A DNA stretch of 64,000 nucleotides, taken from Craspedostauros australis. Taxonomy: Eukaryota; Bacillariophyta; Bacillariophyceae; Mastogloiales; Achnanthaceae. Numbering within the stretch: position 1 is the first letter of the stretch; each line of letters opens with the position of its first letter. The stretch lies in assembly GCA_026770025.1 (NCBI GenBank), contig JAMXDE010000009.1:682001-746000 (forward strand), written 5' to 3'. The position numbers and the translations under genes were made by a program. A model generated the notes under the pieces. The model saw only the letters and a program-made list of their open reading frames with translations, did not search any database and was not told the origin of the DNA. This document shows positions 55,857 to 64,000 of the stretch, in pieces.

Positions 55857-56987
55857 ATGTTCAAGATCAAGACATCTATTATCGGCGCTCTCGTCTTTGC
55901 CAACATGGCAATGACGCTGGCTTTGGAGCCGACTCAGACTCCTGTACTACCTTCCATGGTCGTCGGTTGCCTCCGAACGCCAGGAGATGTCACCAGCAAC
56001 TTCGACGTAAGAAGCCCTGCGTCCGAAGTTGTTTGCGACGAGGCTGGTGGTCTATGTGCCGGCTTTTTGGCGGCCATCGAGGCACTCCCGGACATTAAGG
56101 ACAGGCTCGTCAAGAGCATCTTCGGATGCAACAAAAACAACCTGGCAAACACGCCAGCCAACTCCCAAAAACTCTTTGATCGTGTGAAGAATGATGGCAA
56201 CGCTATCGCTACCATCTTGAATGCTGTCCAAGGCAACGGGATCATCATGACCGGACGAGGCGACGCACTCACCACAGCATGCAGTGCCGAAGGATACTCT
56301 TGCTGTCCACCCGGAGGTTGCTCACTCGACGGTGATTCGTTCACCATCACTCCAGATTCCTGCACATCACTTGGCTCTTGCATCAACGTCGCTCCCAAAG
56401 CCATGATCTTCGATAGCTGCATTGAGCAGAACTCCTGCAACAGCTTTGGACAATTCGACCCAAATCACCCGGACGGTAGTGTTGCTATCGGCAGCAAGAT
56501 CATTGGACCAAATGCATGCACCGCTCGTGCCAGCTGCCAGAAACTTGGCATGAACATCTACGGTTCTATCGATGTTCAGAGTGGAGCATGCAGTGGGTTG
56601 CGCAGCTGCAGGGGTCTCGGACGTCGTCAAAACCAGGGAGAGGACGTGTCCTCGCCCATCATCGCCGACATCATCATCGGAGAGAATGCATGTCAAGAAC
56701 AAGCTGCATGCATGAATGCCCACAGAGGTGATTCCAAGATTTTTGGAAACCTTTTTATTGGGGACGGTGCGTGCGCGTCGACAAGTAGCTGCAAGAGTGT
56801 TGCTCACAGCAACGCTGCCGTTGATGATCTTGTCATTGCTCCAGATACCTGCATTTGGGCCAACAGCTGCCAAGGCTGTGTCATGACGGATATGTGTACT
56901 GGACCCAGCAACTTTACCTATGCTACCTACACCATCGACGATCCAAGCACGGACTGCCCAAATCCAAACCAAGCTGCCTGCTCTTGA
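55857..56987 (+). CDS. secreted protein with seven C-x5-C repeats
   Basis: I start at the Met at 55857, which opens a clear signal peptide (MFKIKTSIIGALVFANMAMT, then LA), and not at the Met 14 codons earlier. The product has 376 residues. After an N-terminal domain (about 38-150) with CDEAGGLC and CCPPGGC pairs, seven units each carry Cys-x5-Cys, first Cys at 169, 188, 221, 245, 279, 306 and 332. Most are preceded by a hydrophobic-Gly pattern such as KIIGPNAC, IIIGENAC or LFIGDGAC. The pattern recalls IGxxSCxxxxAC repeat proteins that I remember as frequent in diatom predicted secretomes, and would suit a beta-solenoid with stacked disulfides. No A-F plastid junction follows the signal peptide, so export to the cell surface or wall is likely. 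Function is unknown. Confidence 0.85.
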   Translation: MFKIKTSIIGALVFANMAMTLALEPTQTPVLPSMVVGCLRTPGDVTSNFDVRSPASEVVCDEAGGLCAGFLAAIEALPDIKDRLVKSIFGCNKNNLANTPANSQKLFDRVKNDGNAIATILNAVQGNGIIMTGRGDALTTACSAEGYSCCPPGGCSLDGDSFTITPDSCTSLGSCINVAPKAMIFDSCIEQNSCNSFGQFDPNHPDGSVAIGSKIIGPNACTARASCQKLGMNIYGSIDVQSGACSGLRSCRGLGRRQNQGEDVSSPIIADIIIGENACQEQAACMNAHRGDSKIFGNLFIGDGACASTSSCKSVAHSNAAVDDLVIAPDTCIWANSCQGCVMTDMCTGPSNFTYATYTIDDPSTDCPNPNQAACS

Positions 56988-57447
56988 GGCGTTCACGGTT
57001 AAGGCGTGGGCAGGAAGAGACGTCCAGCAATGGCTCGAATGGAACACCATCTCGAATGCTCAGTCGTTGAGAGGATCGTGATCTGATGGTTGATCACCCC
57101 GCTTGAGATTGATGGTCTCCCCAATCATTCTCATCGCACATTTGCTATTGATGAATGGATTGATAACCGAAACGAGTGGATGGTACGGATGGTACATGGA
57201 GATGCTACGTGCGCGTCTATCCCCATCACCATCACCTGCCTCGGAAGGTCTCTATTCTTCGACCAGAACATAGCAAGCACTTGCAGGGTCTAACATATAC
57301 ATAAACAGCATTACCACACTAATTACTTGACCATACCAGAGTATGCGACACTAGTTTTATGTGTACCCTTTCGTTGTTCACCTCCGACTACTTGTGCGAT
57401 AGGAGCCCGATCAGTGAGTCGACTATTAGCTCAAACTAGCATTCTCA

Positions 57448-57622
57448 TTAGTTGTCGAAATTCCCCGTAGTCCTAAAAGTAACGTGCTCCTGTAACGCTC
57501 AGGAGTGATCGATCATGCGCTTGCCACGTTAACGGTAGGGGGGTATTTGTTGTTTCTGTACTCTATTCTGGTTTAGTCCCGTACAATCGGGAATTACTGA
57601 TGTCACACATTTCGACAATTAG
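57448..57622. repeat. imperfect inverted repeat pair, possible MITE-like element
   Basis: TTAGTTGTCGAAAT (57448-57461) faces ATTTCGACAATTAG (57609-57622), complementary at 12 of 14 positions. Two perfect small hairpins lie between them: CTCCTG...CAGGAG (57487-57505) and TCCCG...CGGGA (57577-57592). I see no target-site duplication and no coding capacity. Confidence 0.4.
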
Positions 57623-58473
57623 TCGTGTTAAAATTTAGTCTAGTTAGTCAACTGCCCAGCTGCTCAGAATGTTTGAGCGGGATTGAAGCGTGACTAGATG
57701 TCGGTGGGATGGGGTGCCACGGGGTCCACCCCACGAATCATGCTCGACTTAGGACGAAATCGCTCGTCTGACCAATTTGGGGATTGAGCGATCGTGCCAT
57801 CCCACACCACTTATGAGTGTTATTAGTATTATGCTGTATTCCGCACAGCTCTCTCTCGTGTTCCACCTTAGTTGTGCATATGAACTGTATCCTGAACCAA
57901 CACGAACCATGAAATGGTCACATTACGAGCGAATAGCTCGACGAGGAACGAAAATGAAGATGTACCAAGGTATTGGGTACCAGATACAAGGTACCATGAA
58001 ACAAGAACGATACTGTGAGATAGCTACTGATCCAAACAAGTTGAACCTGAAGAGATGTAAAGATCCTATCCGATGCATGCAGAACAGAGGAATGCAAGAG
58101 CAGAGGCTTGGACATGAACAGAGGTCAGAGAGTAAGCTCACAACTCTTAAGTTTGTAATAACATTCGAGTTCCCAACAGACTTCCAGTGAACGCCACCTT
58201 CTCGACCTGATCAATTGCAGAAGGACGCGTTCTCCCCTATGTTACCACCAATTCCTCAAGTCTAACAGGAGAGGTTTCAGAGAGAAACGAAAGATGATCA
58301 GAGGAGAGGAATGGAGATTGTCCCAAGATGAGAAGACTGGGAGCAATCGTCCGAGCTCTTGTGTGAAACATGGAGATGGCGATCTGACCGAATGAAGCGA
58401 GTCGGGATTGCCTGTGAACCAACGCTGTCTACGCCAATGAAACTATTGGTAGAAGGCAGGAGATGAAATATCT

Positions 58474-58504
58474 GAGATGCATGATGAGATGCATGATGAG
58501 ATGA
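58474..58504. repeat. 12-bp tandem repeat GAGATGCATGAT
   Basis: Two perfect copies and a partial third (GAGATGA). Non-coding. Confidence 0.88.
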
Positions 58505-59266
58505 ACCAATACTGCAAGATGAGATGTACATGGAGTACATGCTGCATGACATGATGAAGCAGGAGGACAGCACTGCATGCGCAAGGGCAAGACTGTGTGC
58601 TACTGTGGATTATGTATGCTTTGGCAAATGGAATTGAAAGAGATGAAGATGTTGTACTCACAGTTCCAACAATGCAATAACATGAATAGGTAGCCAGATA
58701 CTACTACTAGAGACTGGGATACCCCGGATTTCCAACATGCCTGTGCTGCCTTCGCAGGATCATTCGGATTGGTATCCATGCCGCTTCTTCTGAAGCTGTC
58801 CTCATTCTTTCTCTCTCTCTCTTTGCGCATTGCTGCATCTGCTCTCATCGTTGTTGGGGATCTGCGCAGTGCATTGCATTCTGCTGTGAAGTATGACAGT
58901 GTACGTAATTAGCATGGTGATAATGGTATATCTAGTGGTATCAGTATTCGTATGTAGAGTACATAGTATTGTGACATCGTTCCGCTTGTCTCTGCAGTTT
59001 GCTGAGAGTGGCAAAATGGACGTGCGCCTGTGCCTTGCTTTTGCTTTGCATTGGCGAGGATTGGTTGGCAAGGATTGGTTGACAGTTGGCTGGAATTCTG
59101 CGTTGCGGTTTTGTACTTGCCTTGGCTTTGCCTCGGATGCATGATGACGAAGCCGTCGTCACTCTTTGCCAAGGTTACACCCTCCCTCTCTCCCTTCCTT
59201 TCTGTTTTGTCCAGGCATTGCACTTCAGACTCATCGATGGATCTGTGCGCCGCACCATGTGCGGAA

Positions 59267-59839
59267 TCATGGCATGACGAAGACGGTGAGCAACTGATCC
59301 CAGATGGACATTCCCGTCACCATCTCGCCGATGAAGAACGCCATAGCCGCAAGGATCGCCATGCGTCCCAGATTCAATTCCATTTCCAAATACGATGTCA
59401 TCAGTGATTTTCTGTTGATGTTGCTTTGGGAGCTCTTCATCGGCAGATCCATCAACAGGACGGATGCCATCATAGTATGACTGTCTGTCGTGGTTGCGGT
59501 CTGCAAGATGTCTCGTGCGTACTCCTGCCGCGGGGCTTGCGCCGTGACTGCACCTGTGCTCGCACTGCTGCTGCTGAACGACGATGGCGGGTTGTTGAAA
59601 TTGGGTGTGATTGGTGCGATGGCAACGGCAGGTAGCGCATTGGAGGTGCTGCTACTGCTCATGCTGTCGTCAATGATCTGAGGACGCTGGTTGCGACGCA
59701 ATGCTCGTCCCAGCCGCCTTCGAATGCCGAAGGATGGTCGGAACGCCGCAGCTGTGTTGTGCGATGGCATGACCGTGATGGCGATGATGATCAAGGAGCA
59801 GACGGAGAGGAGGGAGACGGTTGGCGTGCGGGTCATCAT
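59267..59839 (-). CDS. plastid-targeted one-helix LHC-like (HLIP/OHP type) protein
   Basis: Start at 59839 (MMTRTPTVSLL) gives 190 residues. The frame runs on upstream, but that part is His/Thr-rich leader. Residues 8-24 are hydrophobic and are followed by NTAAAF-RPSFG: a signal peptide, the A-F plastid junction at Phe33, and an Arg-rich transit region (about 39-52). A Ser/Pro-rich spacer follows. The only membrane helix is at the C-terminus, about 154-177 (ELNLGRMAILAAMAFFIGEM), ending MSIWDQLL. It resembles the third helix of light-harvesting proteins and HLIP/OHP proteins (family motif E-x-x-N/H-G-R-x-A-M). The Glu154-Arg159 pair is kept, but Asn sits one residue early (E-L-N-L-G-R). Such proteins protect or help assemble photosystems. 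Single exon. Confidence 0.8.
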   Translation of the reverse strand: MMTRTPTVSLLSVCSLIIIAITVMPSHNTAAAFRPSFGIRRRLGRALRRNQRPQIIDDSMSSSSTSNALPAVAIAPITPNFNNPPSSFSSSSASTGAVTAQAPRQEYARDILQTATTTDSHTMMASVLLMDLPMKSSQSNINRKSLMTSYLEMELNLGRMAILAAMAFFIGEMVTGMSIWDQLLTVFVMP

Positions 59840-62800
59840 GTTGCTTGCGTGAGTTGATGTGATGTGATGATGTTTGGTTGACGTTGATGTTGACGTTGAT
59901 GTTGTGAAGTGGAGTGGAATGCAGTGCTTCAGCTTGATTTTATGACCTGATCGGCGATGCTCTGTTTGTTGTTCTTGTTGGTGATGTGATGTTGCGTGTG
60001 CGTTTGTGTGTGCGCATTGGGTGATGTGGTGATGCGACCAGCATCGTCGGCGATGCCAGACAGAACGTCGCCGTTGTGATGTGCTGTTCACACAGAGGGA
60101 GAAGGAAGGAAAAGACCCAAGACGCATCGTGCACGAGCAACAAAGACCGTGATCGTGCGAAAAGTGCCCAAACAGAAAAGAAGAAGGAACGGATGAGAAC
60201 CGAACAGAGATCTCATCTGTGACTTGTGTCAGTCACCAGTTATTTTGATGGCACGAGGAACGCATCGTTGAGTGAAAAGGCTCCGCAACTTGTGTCCACC
60301 CTCCCTTACCGCAATTTGTGCCCACCAATGCTGTCCAGTAACAACACTTAGTCTCACAGCACAGGATGAATGTATCGAGGAATGGCCAGAGAGAAAATTG
60401 TGGATCAATGGATGTTGCGCTCTGTGTGGCACGGCGGAGAGATGAACAAGGGAGGGCAGACATGCGAGTGTGATGGAGAGAATGTTTGCGGTGATGGCCA
60501 TGGGCGTTGAAGATACAGAATGATCATGACATACGAGCCGAGCAGAGAAAAGGTTGCTGCCAACACGAATAGAGTCGAACACAGTGTCCTACTAGCGCAT
60601 GTATTGTACATCGATAGCCATTGAGTTGTGGCAAATCAAGCATGACTATGAAGCGCTCCGCGATGAAAGGGGAGATCCTGATACTGGTAGCTTGTTTATT
60701 TTAATATCCATGATACAAGTAGTGATGGGGGATGTGGGTATTGTGTGTGGGGGGAGTTGGATGGGGGTGGTAGACAGTCAAGGCGGTGTGTGAAATGCCA
60801 GGACCATCCTTGGAGAGATGTTGTGCAAGCACAAGGGATCCTCCCCGTGTCAAAAAGAAGTTAACAAGTGTGGGGCGATGCCCGACAATACTTTGTTACA
60901 AGTATTAGAACAGTTACTACACAAGATCAAAGCCAATAGGCGAAGAGAGATGGGTGTTGGAATGGTGCGCACGCACACATGCGAGGAGAGGAGTTGGTTG
61001 TTTGATGCGTTGCCAAAATTTGGAGCCAAAAAACAGCTCACTCCCATCATCATCCTCCCAGATGTCTTTTCATTCTTTCTCTGTTCTCGCCAAACCAAGT
61101 CAACTTGTCCTTCTCGGAAACGCAATTGTGAGCAATCTTCAGCCTCGCGATATCCGTGCTGGAAATGATCATCATGGTGATGTTAACGAAAGCAGCAATA
61201 CTGATCGATTAGATGTACTAATACATAGGCATGTAGCAGCTCTCATGCGTGCGTCTGTGCTGCTGCGCTATGTTTCACGTGAGAGGAACACACACCAACA
61301 CTCGAACGTCTGCACAGCTGAAACGCAATCACTCGACAGAGTCATCGACGTTCCTTGAGAAATCATGGACAGACGGAGCAGATGGCAAGGCCATGGCTGG
61401 ATTGTGGAGAATGATGAACGATTCCACTCTACTCTACTCTCCAACAATGTCCAGTCCCCGTGGAGGGATGGGGAAGGAGGGAGTGGGTGTATGTGTGGGG
61501 GGTGGAGGGGGCCTGTTCAAAATGCACAGATGGTGGTCAAGAGTGAATGATACTCTCGTCCTGGCTCTTCGCCACGCCATCCTCACAAAGAGAGTGAAGG
61601 ACAGCGATCTTCTCGCGGAATCCATCCGTGCTTCTACTTGTCATCACAGGTGATGGTGGTTGCTAATTTGAGTTGATCAAATTAGGATAGTACATATATA
61701 GAGATTCTATAAAAGTACAGTCATGGGTGTAGTAATCACGCACACACACGAGGAGGATCGAGTTGCTTGGATCAGGGTTTCCACATGCTCTTTTCCAAAA
61801 AGTGACCAATCACAGAAACGTCCCATGCATCGCCCACATCTCAACTGCGTACAATTGTGCTTGAGTTGCGACTTTGCCGATCATTCCTTGGGCCATGCAC
61901 GTTGCCCATGTATCATAACATGCAAGACACATCATGCATGACAACTGATACGCTATTCTATACAGTTTGAGTGCGCTATGTACTCACATAATATGCAGAA
62001 TATGCGCGGTAGGGGACATGCCGTGACATGGAGATGCGTTCCGACTTTCGGATTTCCAAGTGTGGGACCATGATGTTGTGTGGCATCGCATGGCAGGAGC
62101 TCATGGTACTATACAAGTAGAATGCCCAATTGAATGATGAATGGTGGGATGGTGTTGAGCGATGCAGTTTGATTGGACTGAAGTGAACTGAACTGAACTT
62201 TCGGATTGTCTGACTTCATGCGCAGATCAAGGTGATATGACCGACACAGCTAACGCAGTCCCATGGGTGTGGATCCTTCGGCTCCTGATTGTTCTGAATG
62301 CGTGACGCTATGGCACTATACTGTGCCCAACCCTTGCAGATGGCGTTGCAGAAAAAGCACTATCAGCGGCACAGCGCAATGATTGCGCCACCCTATTCGA
62401 TTGTACTGCGGATCTCGACTCCATCTGCTCTTCTCTTCTATACTTCATGCTTGAATGAACAGGTGCGCCATCCTCCTTCATCATGTATCGAACATGTATG
62501 TAATACTGATCAACATGGACCTGAAGACCTTCTATGTTGATTGCGCGCACGGACGATCCCATCCACAAGAACCCAGAGATGCTGGCGCGCACCAAAAAAG
62601 GGATAGCCTCGCACAAACCGGCTGGTTGGTTCATGCAATACACGTCCATCGAACACAGTCGCCGCTCATCGCTATGGCTTGAGAAGGACACGGGGAGTGT
62701 GGAGTGGAGTGGTTCTATTACAAGTATTCTACATGATACCAATACTGTTATGCTATTCTGGTACAAGCTATTGTGAGCATGGAGGTGTTGATTGGTCCGC

Positions 62801-63049
62801 GCCGCACACGATGAACAGCCATCCATGCAGCCATCGATCCATCAGCCCAGTCAAACATCCGAACGCTGGCCATGATGGTCTCACGTGCTACGACAAGTGT
62901 TGTCGCTTCGTGGAGATCAGCATATGTTTGGCGTTCTAATGATTGGCTTGCTTCGGACGGTCGTCGATGTTGTGGGATGCTGTGGCATGTGGAAGGAGCA
63001 ACCGCGTGCGCGTCGTTGGTCTTTGATCATGCAAGATTGCGGTTCACAA
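59840..63049. other. gene-poor region upstream of the one-helix protein
   Basis: About 3.2 kb with no convincing gene on either strand. It contains the promoter of the one-helix protein and, at the far end, the 3' flank of the cyclophilin. A G-rich patch lies at 61480-61513. Frames such as 62298-62540 and 60818-61168 lack any family signature. Confidence 0.5.
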
Positions 63050-63925
63050 TCACTGTGCGGAGCCCGCCTTGGCGATGTATGATAGCTTGGGGTACGACTC
63101 CTCCAGGTAGGCGTTGCCCTTCTTCTGGATCAGCGCCTGGTTGGGGCCGCGACCCTGCGGTGCGCCCTCTCCGTACCCAGCGTACAGCGTGTCGACGATG
63201 TCCATGCCCTCGATGACTTGACCGATGGGGGAGAAGCCCTGTCGGTCGAGGAAGGCGTTGCCTTGATCGCGCGTGTTGATGAAGATCTGGCTCGTGCGCG
63301 TGTTGGGGCCTGCGGTGGCAAAGACCACGGTTCCTCGTGCGTTGGTGACCTTGACCGGATCATCGGGAAGGCTGGCCGATCGCCACTTGGCTTGCACGTT
63401 GGGATCGCCGTTGATGCCGAACTGGGCGATGAAGCCTGGCAGGACGCGGAAGAATCGACATCCGTCCCAGAAGCCTTGATCCGTCAGATCGGTGAATCGC
63501 TGCACGCCGCGTGGTGCCCAGTCGGGTCGCATTTGGATCTTGACGCTTCCCGTCTTGCCGACTTCGCCATCCAGGTTGGCGATTTGGAACTCGATGATGC
63601 GGGCGCCCTCGATGCCTTCATCTGCTGCCAGCGTGGGTGACGCCAACGTCGTGGCGGCAGTGGCTCCGAACAAAACGCGTCTGACGCCACGGAAGAATTC
63701 GCGACGTCGCGATCCTCTTGCTGCCGACAGTGCTGTTGACGATGTTGACGAAGACGTCGATGTTGAGGATGATGATGGTTTCTGCGTGATCTGGATTGAC
63801 CTTATTCTCGTTGCTGATGTGCTGGTGGCTGTGAATGCAGTTGCGCTGTGCGATGCGAGGGTGATGAATGCCACGCACAGCAGGCATGCAGCGATGAAGC
63901 GGTTCGATCGGGATGCAGAGGTCAT
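63050..63925 (-). CDS. thylakoid-lumen cyclophilin-type peptidyl-prolyl isomerase
   Basis: Single exon, 291 residues. The targeting region has three visible parts: a signal peptide ([19 protein letters not shown]) ending ATA|F at Phe31, a Ser/Thr-rich transit stretch (about 32-70), and a twin-arginine thylakoid signal ([10 protein letters not shown], then [17 protein letters not shown]) with likely cleavage before ADEG near residue 101-102. The mature part is a cyclophilin: [80 protein letters not shown] and [18 protein letters not shown]. The Arg-Phe pair of the active site (FRVLPGF) and the Gln in IAQFG are present. Cyclophilins isomerise Xaa-Pro bonds; lumen members assist photosystem assembly. 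Divergence in the GFSPIGQV segment is as expected for the plant lumen group. Confidence 0.94.
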   Translation of the reverse strand: MTSASRSNRFIAACLLCVAFITLASHSATAFTATSTSATRIRSIQITQKPSSSSTSTSSSTSSTALSAARGSRRREFFRGVRRVLFGATAATTLASPTLAADEGIEGARIIEFQIANLDGEVGKTGSVKIQMRPDWAPRGVQRFTDLTDQGFWDGCRFFRVLPGFIAQFGINGDPNVQAKWRSASLPDDPVKVTNARGTVVFATAGPNTRTSQIFINTRDQGNAFLDRQGFSPIGQVIEGMDIVDTLYAGYGEGAPQGRGPNQALIQKKGNAYLEESYPKLSYIAKAGSAQ

Positions 63926-64000
63926 GTTGATTGAGCGGGCTGTTGTAGTATTCAGTGTGATGGCTGCGGGTTGTGCTTGGTTTCTGTTTCGAATGCGGGT
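63926..64000. promoter_or_regulatory. upstream of cyclophilin, cut by window end
   Basis: The last 75 bases are the 5' flank of the cyclophilin gene. No element recognised. Confidence 0.4.

Larger units (their letters stand above)
56988..59266. other. gene-poor region with a cluster of inverted repeats
   Basis: No convincing gene in about 2.3 kb. Between about 57300 and 57780 the base composition looks less GC-rich by eye than in the coding neighbours, and it holds several short hairpins and one longer imperfect inverted repeat. A 12-bp tandem repeat (GAGATGCATGAT) starts at 58474. Confidence 0.5.

Noticed and set aside
57777..58190. 137-codon frame as a gene
   Set aside because: No recognisable domain, start inside the inverted-repeat cluster, and no plausible splice partners. 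It may be chance.

Overview
This is nuclear DNA of a eukaryote, most likely a photosynthetic stramenopile (a diatom or close relative). Most genes carry one or two short GT-AG introns of about 135-690 bases. Several proteins begin with a signal peptide followed by an A-F junction (VAAF-T, TATAF-T, ADAF-T, AAAF-R), the 'ASAFAP' signature of import into plastids derived from a red alga. The gene set also fits: a DNA-binding SANT-like family expanded in stramenopiles, a plastid MEP-pathway enzyme, an LHC-like one-helix protein, and a Leu/Phe-tRNA-protein transferase. Proteins were assigned by reading motifs. No database search was possible.

Layout. 1-9.7 kb: SANT-like DNA-binding protein (+), SEC12-like Sar1 exchange factor (-), lipase maturation factor-like membrane protein (+). 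9.7-18.5 kb, all minus: a two-exon protein with QPIEQ repeats and basic STPR-like repeats, mitochondrial ribosomal protein uS15, and VPS11. 19.4-27.4 kb: AMPK/SnRK1 catalytic subunit (+), peroxisomal receptor PEX5 (-) and a PFK-2/FBPase-2 homologue (-). 29.8-38.0 kb: NodU/CmcH-family carbamoyltransferase (-), SLY1 (+) and DXR (-). 39-51.8 kb: Leu/Phe-transferase (+), atypical SDR (+), TIM10 (-), F-box/coiled-coil protein (+), ribulose-phosphate 3-epimerase (+) and a thioredoxin-fold AhpC/TSA protein (-). After 51.8 kb gene density falls: only a secreted C-x5-C repeat protein (+), an LHC-like one-helix protein (-) and a thylakoid-lumen cyclophilin (-) are convincing, separated by 2-4 kb stretches without recognisable genes.

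The genes do not form one pathway. Loose themes are membrane traffic (SEC12, SLY1, VPS11), energy and sugar control (AMPK/SnRK1, PFKFB, RPE), organelle import (PEX5, TIM10) and plastid proteins (DXR, RPE, one-helix protein, cyclophilin).

The most interesting signals are departures from family rules: VPS11 without its RING finger; a PFK-2/FBPase-2 whose bisphosphatase has Pro in place of both the catalytic His and the catalytic Glu; a one-helix LHC-like protein with a shifted chlorophyll-ligand motif; a Leu/Phe-transferase split by about 115 residues of low complexity; a carbamoyltransferase with an extra PqqD-like tail; a lipase maturation factor with a plastid-type leader; and seven strictly spaced C-x5-C repeats in a secreted protein.
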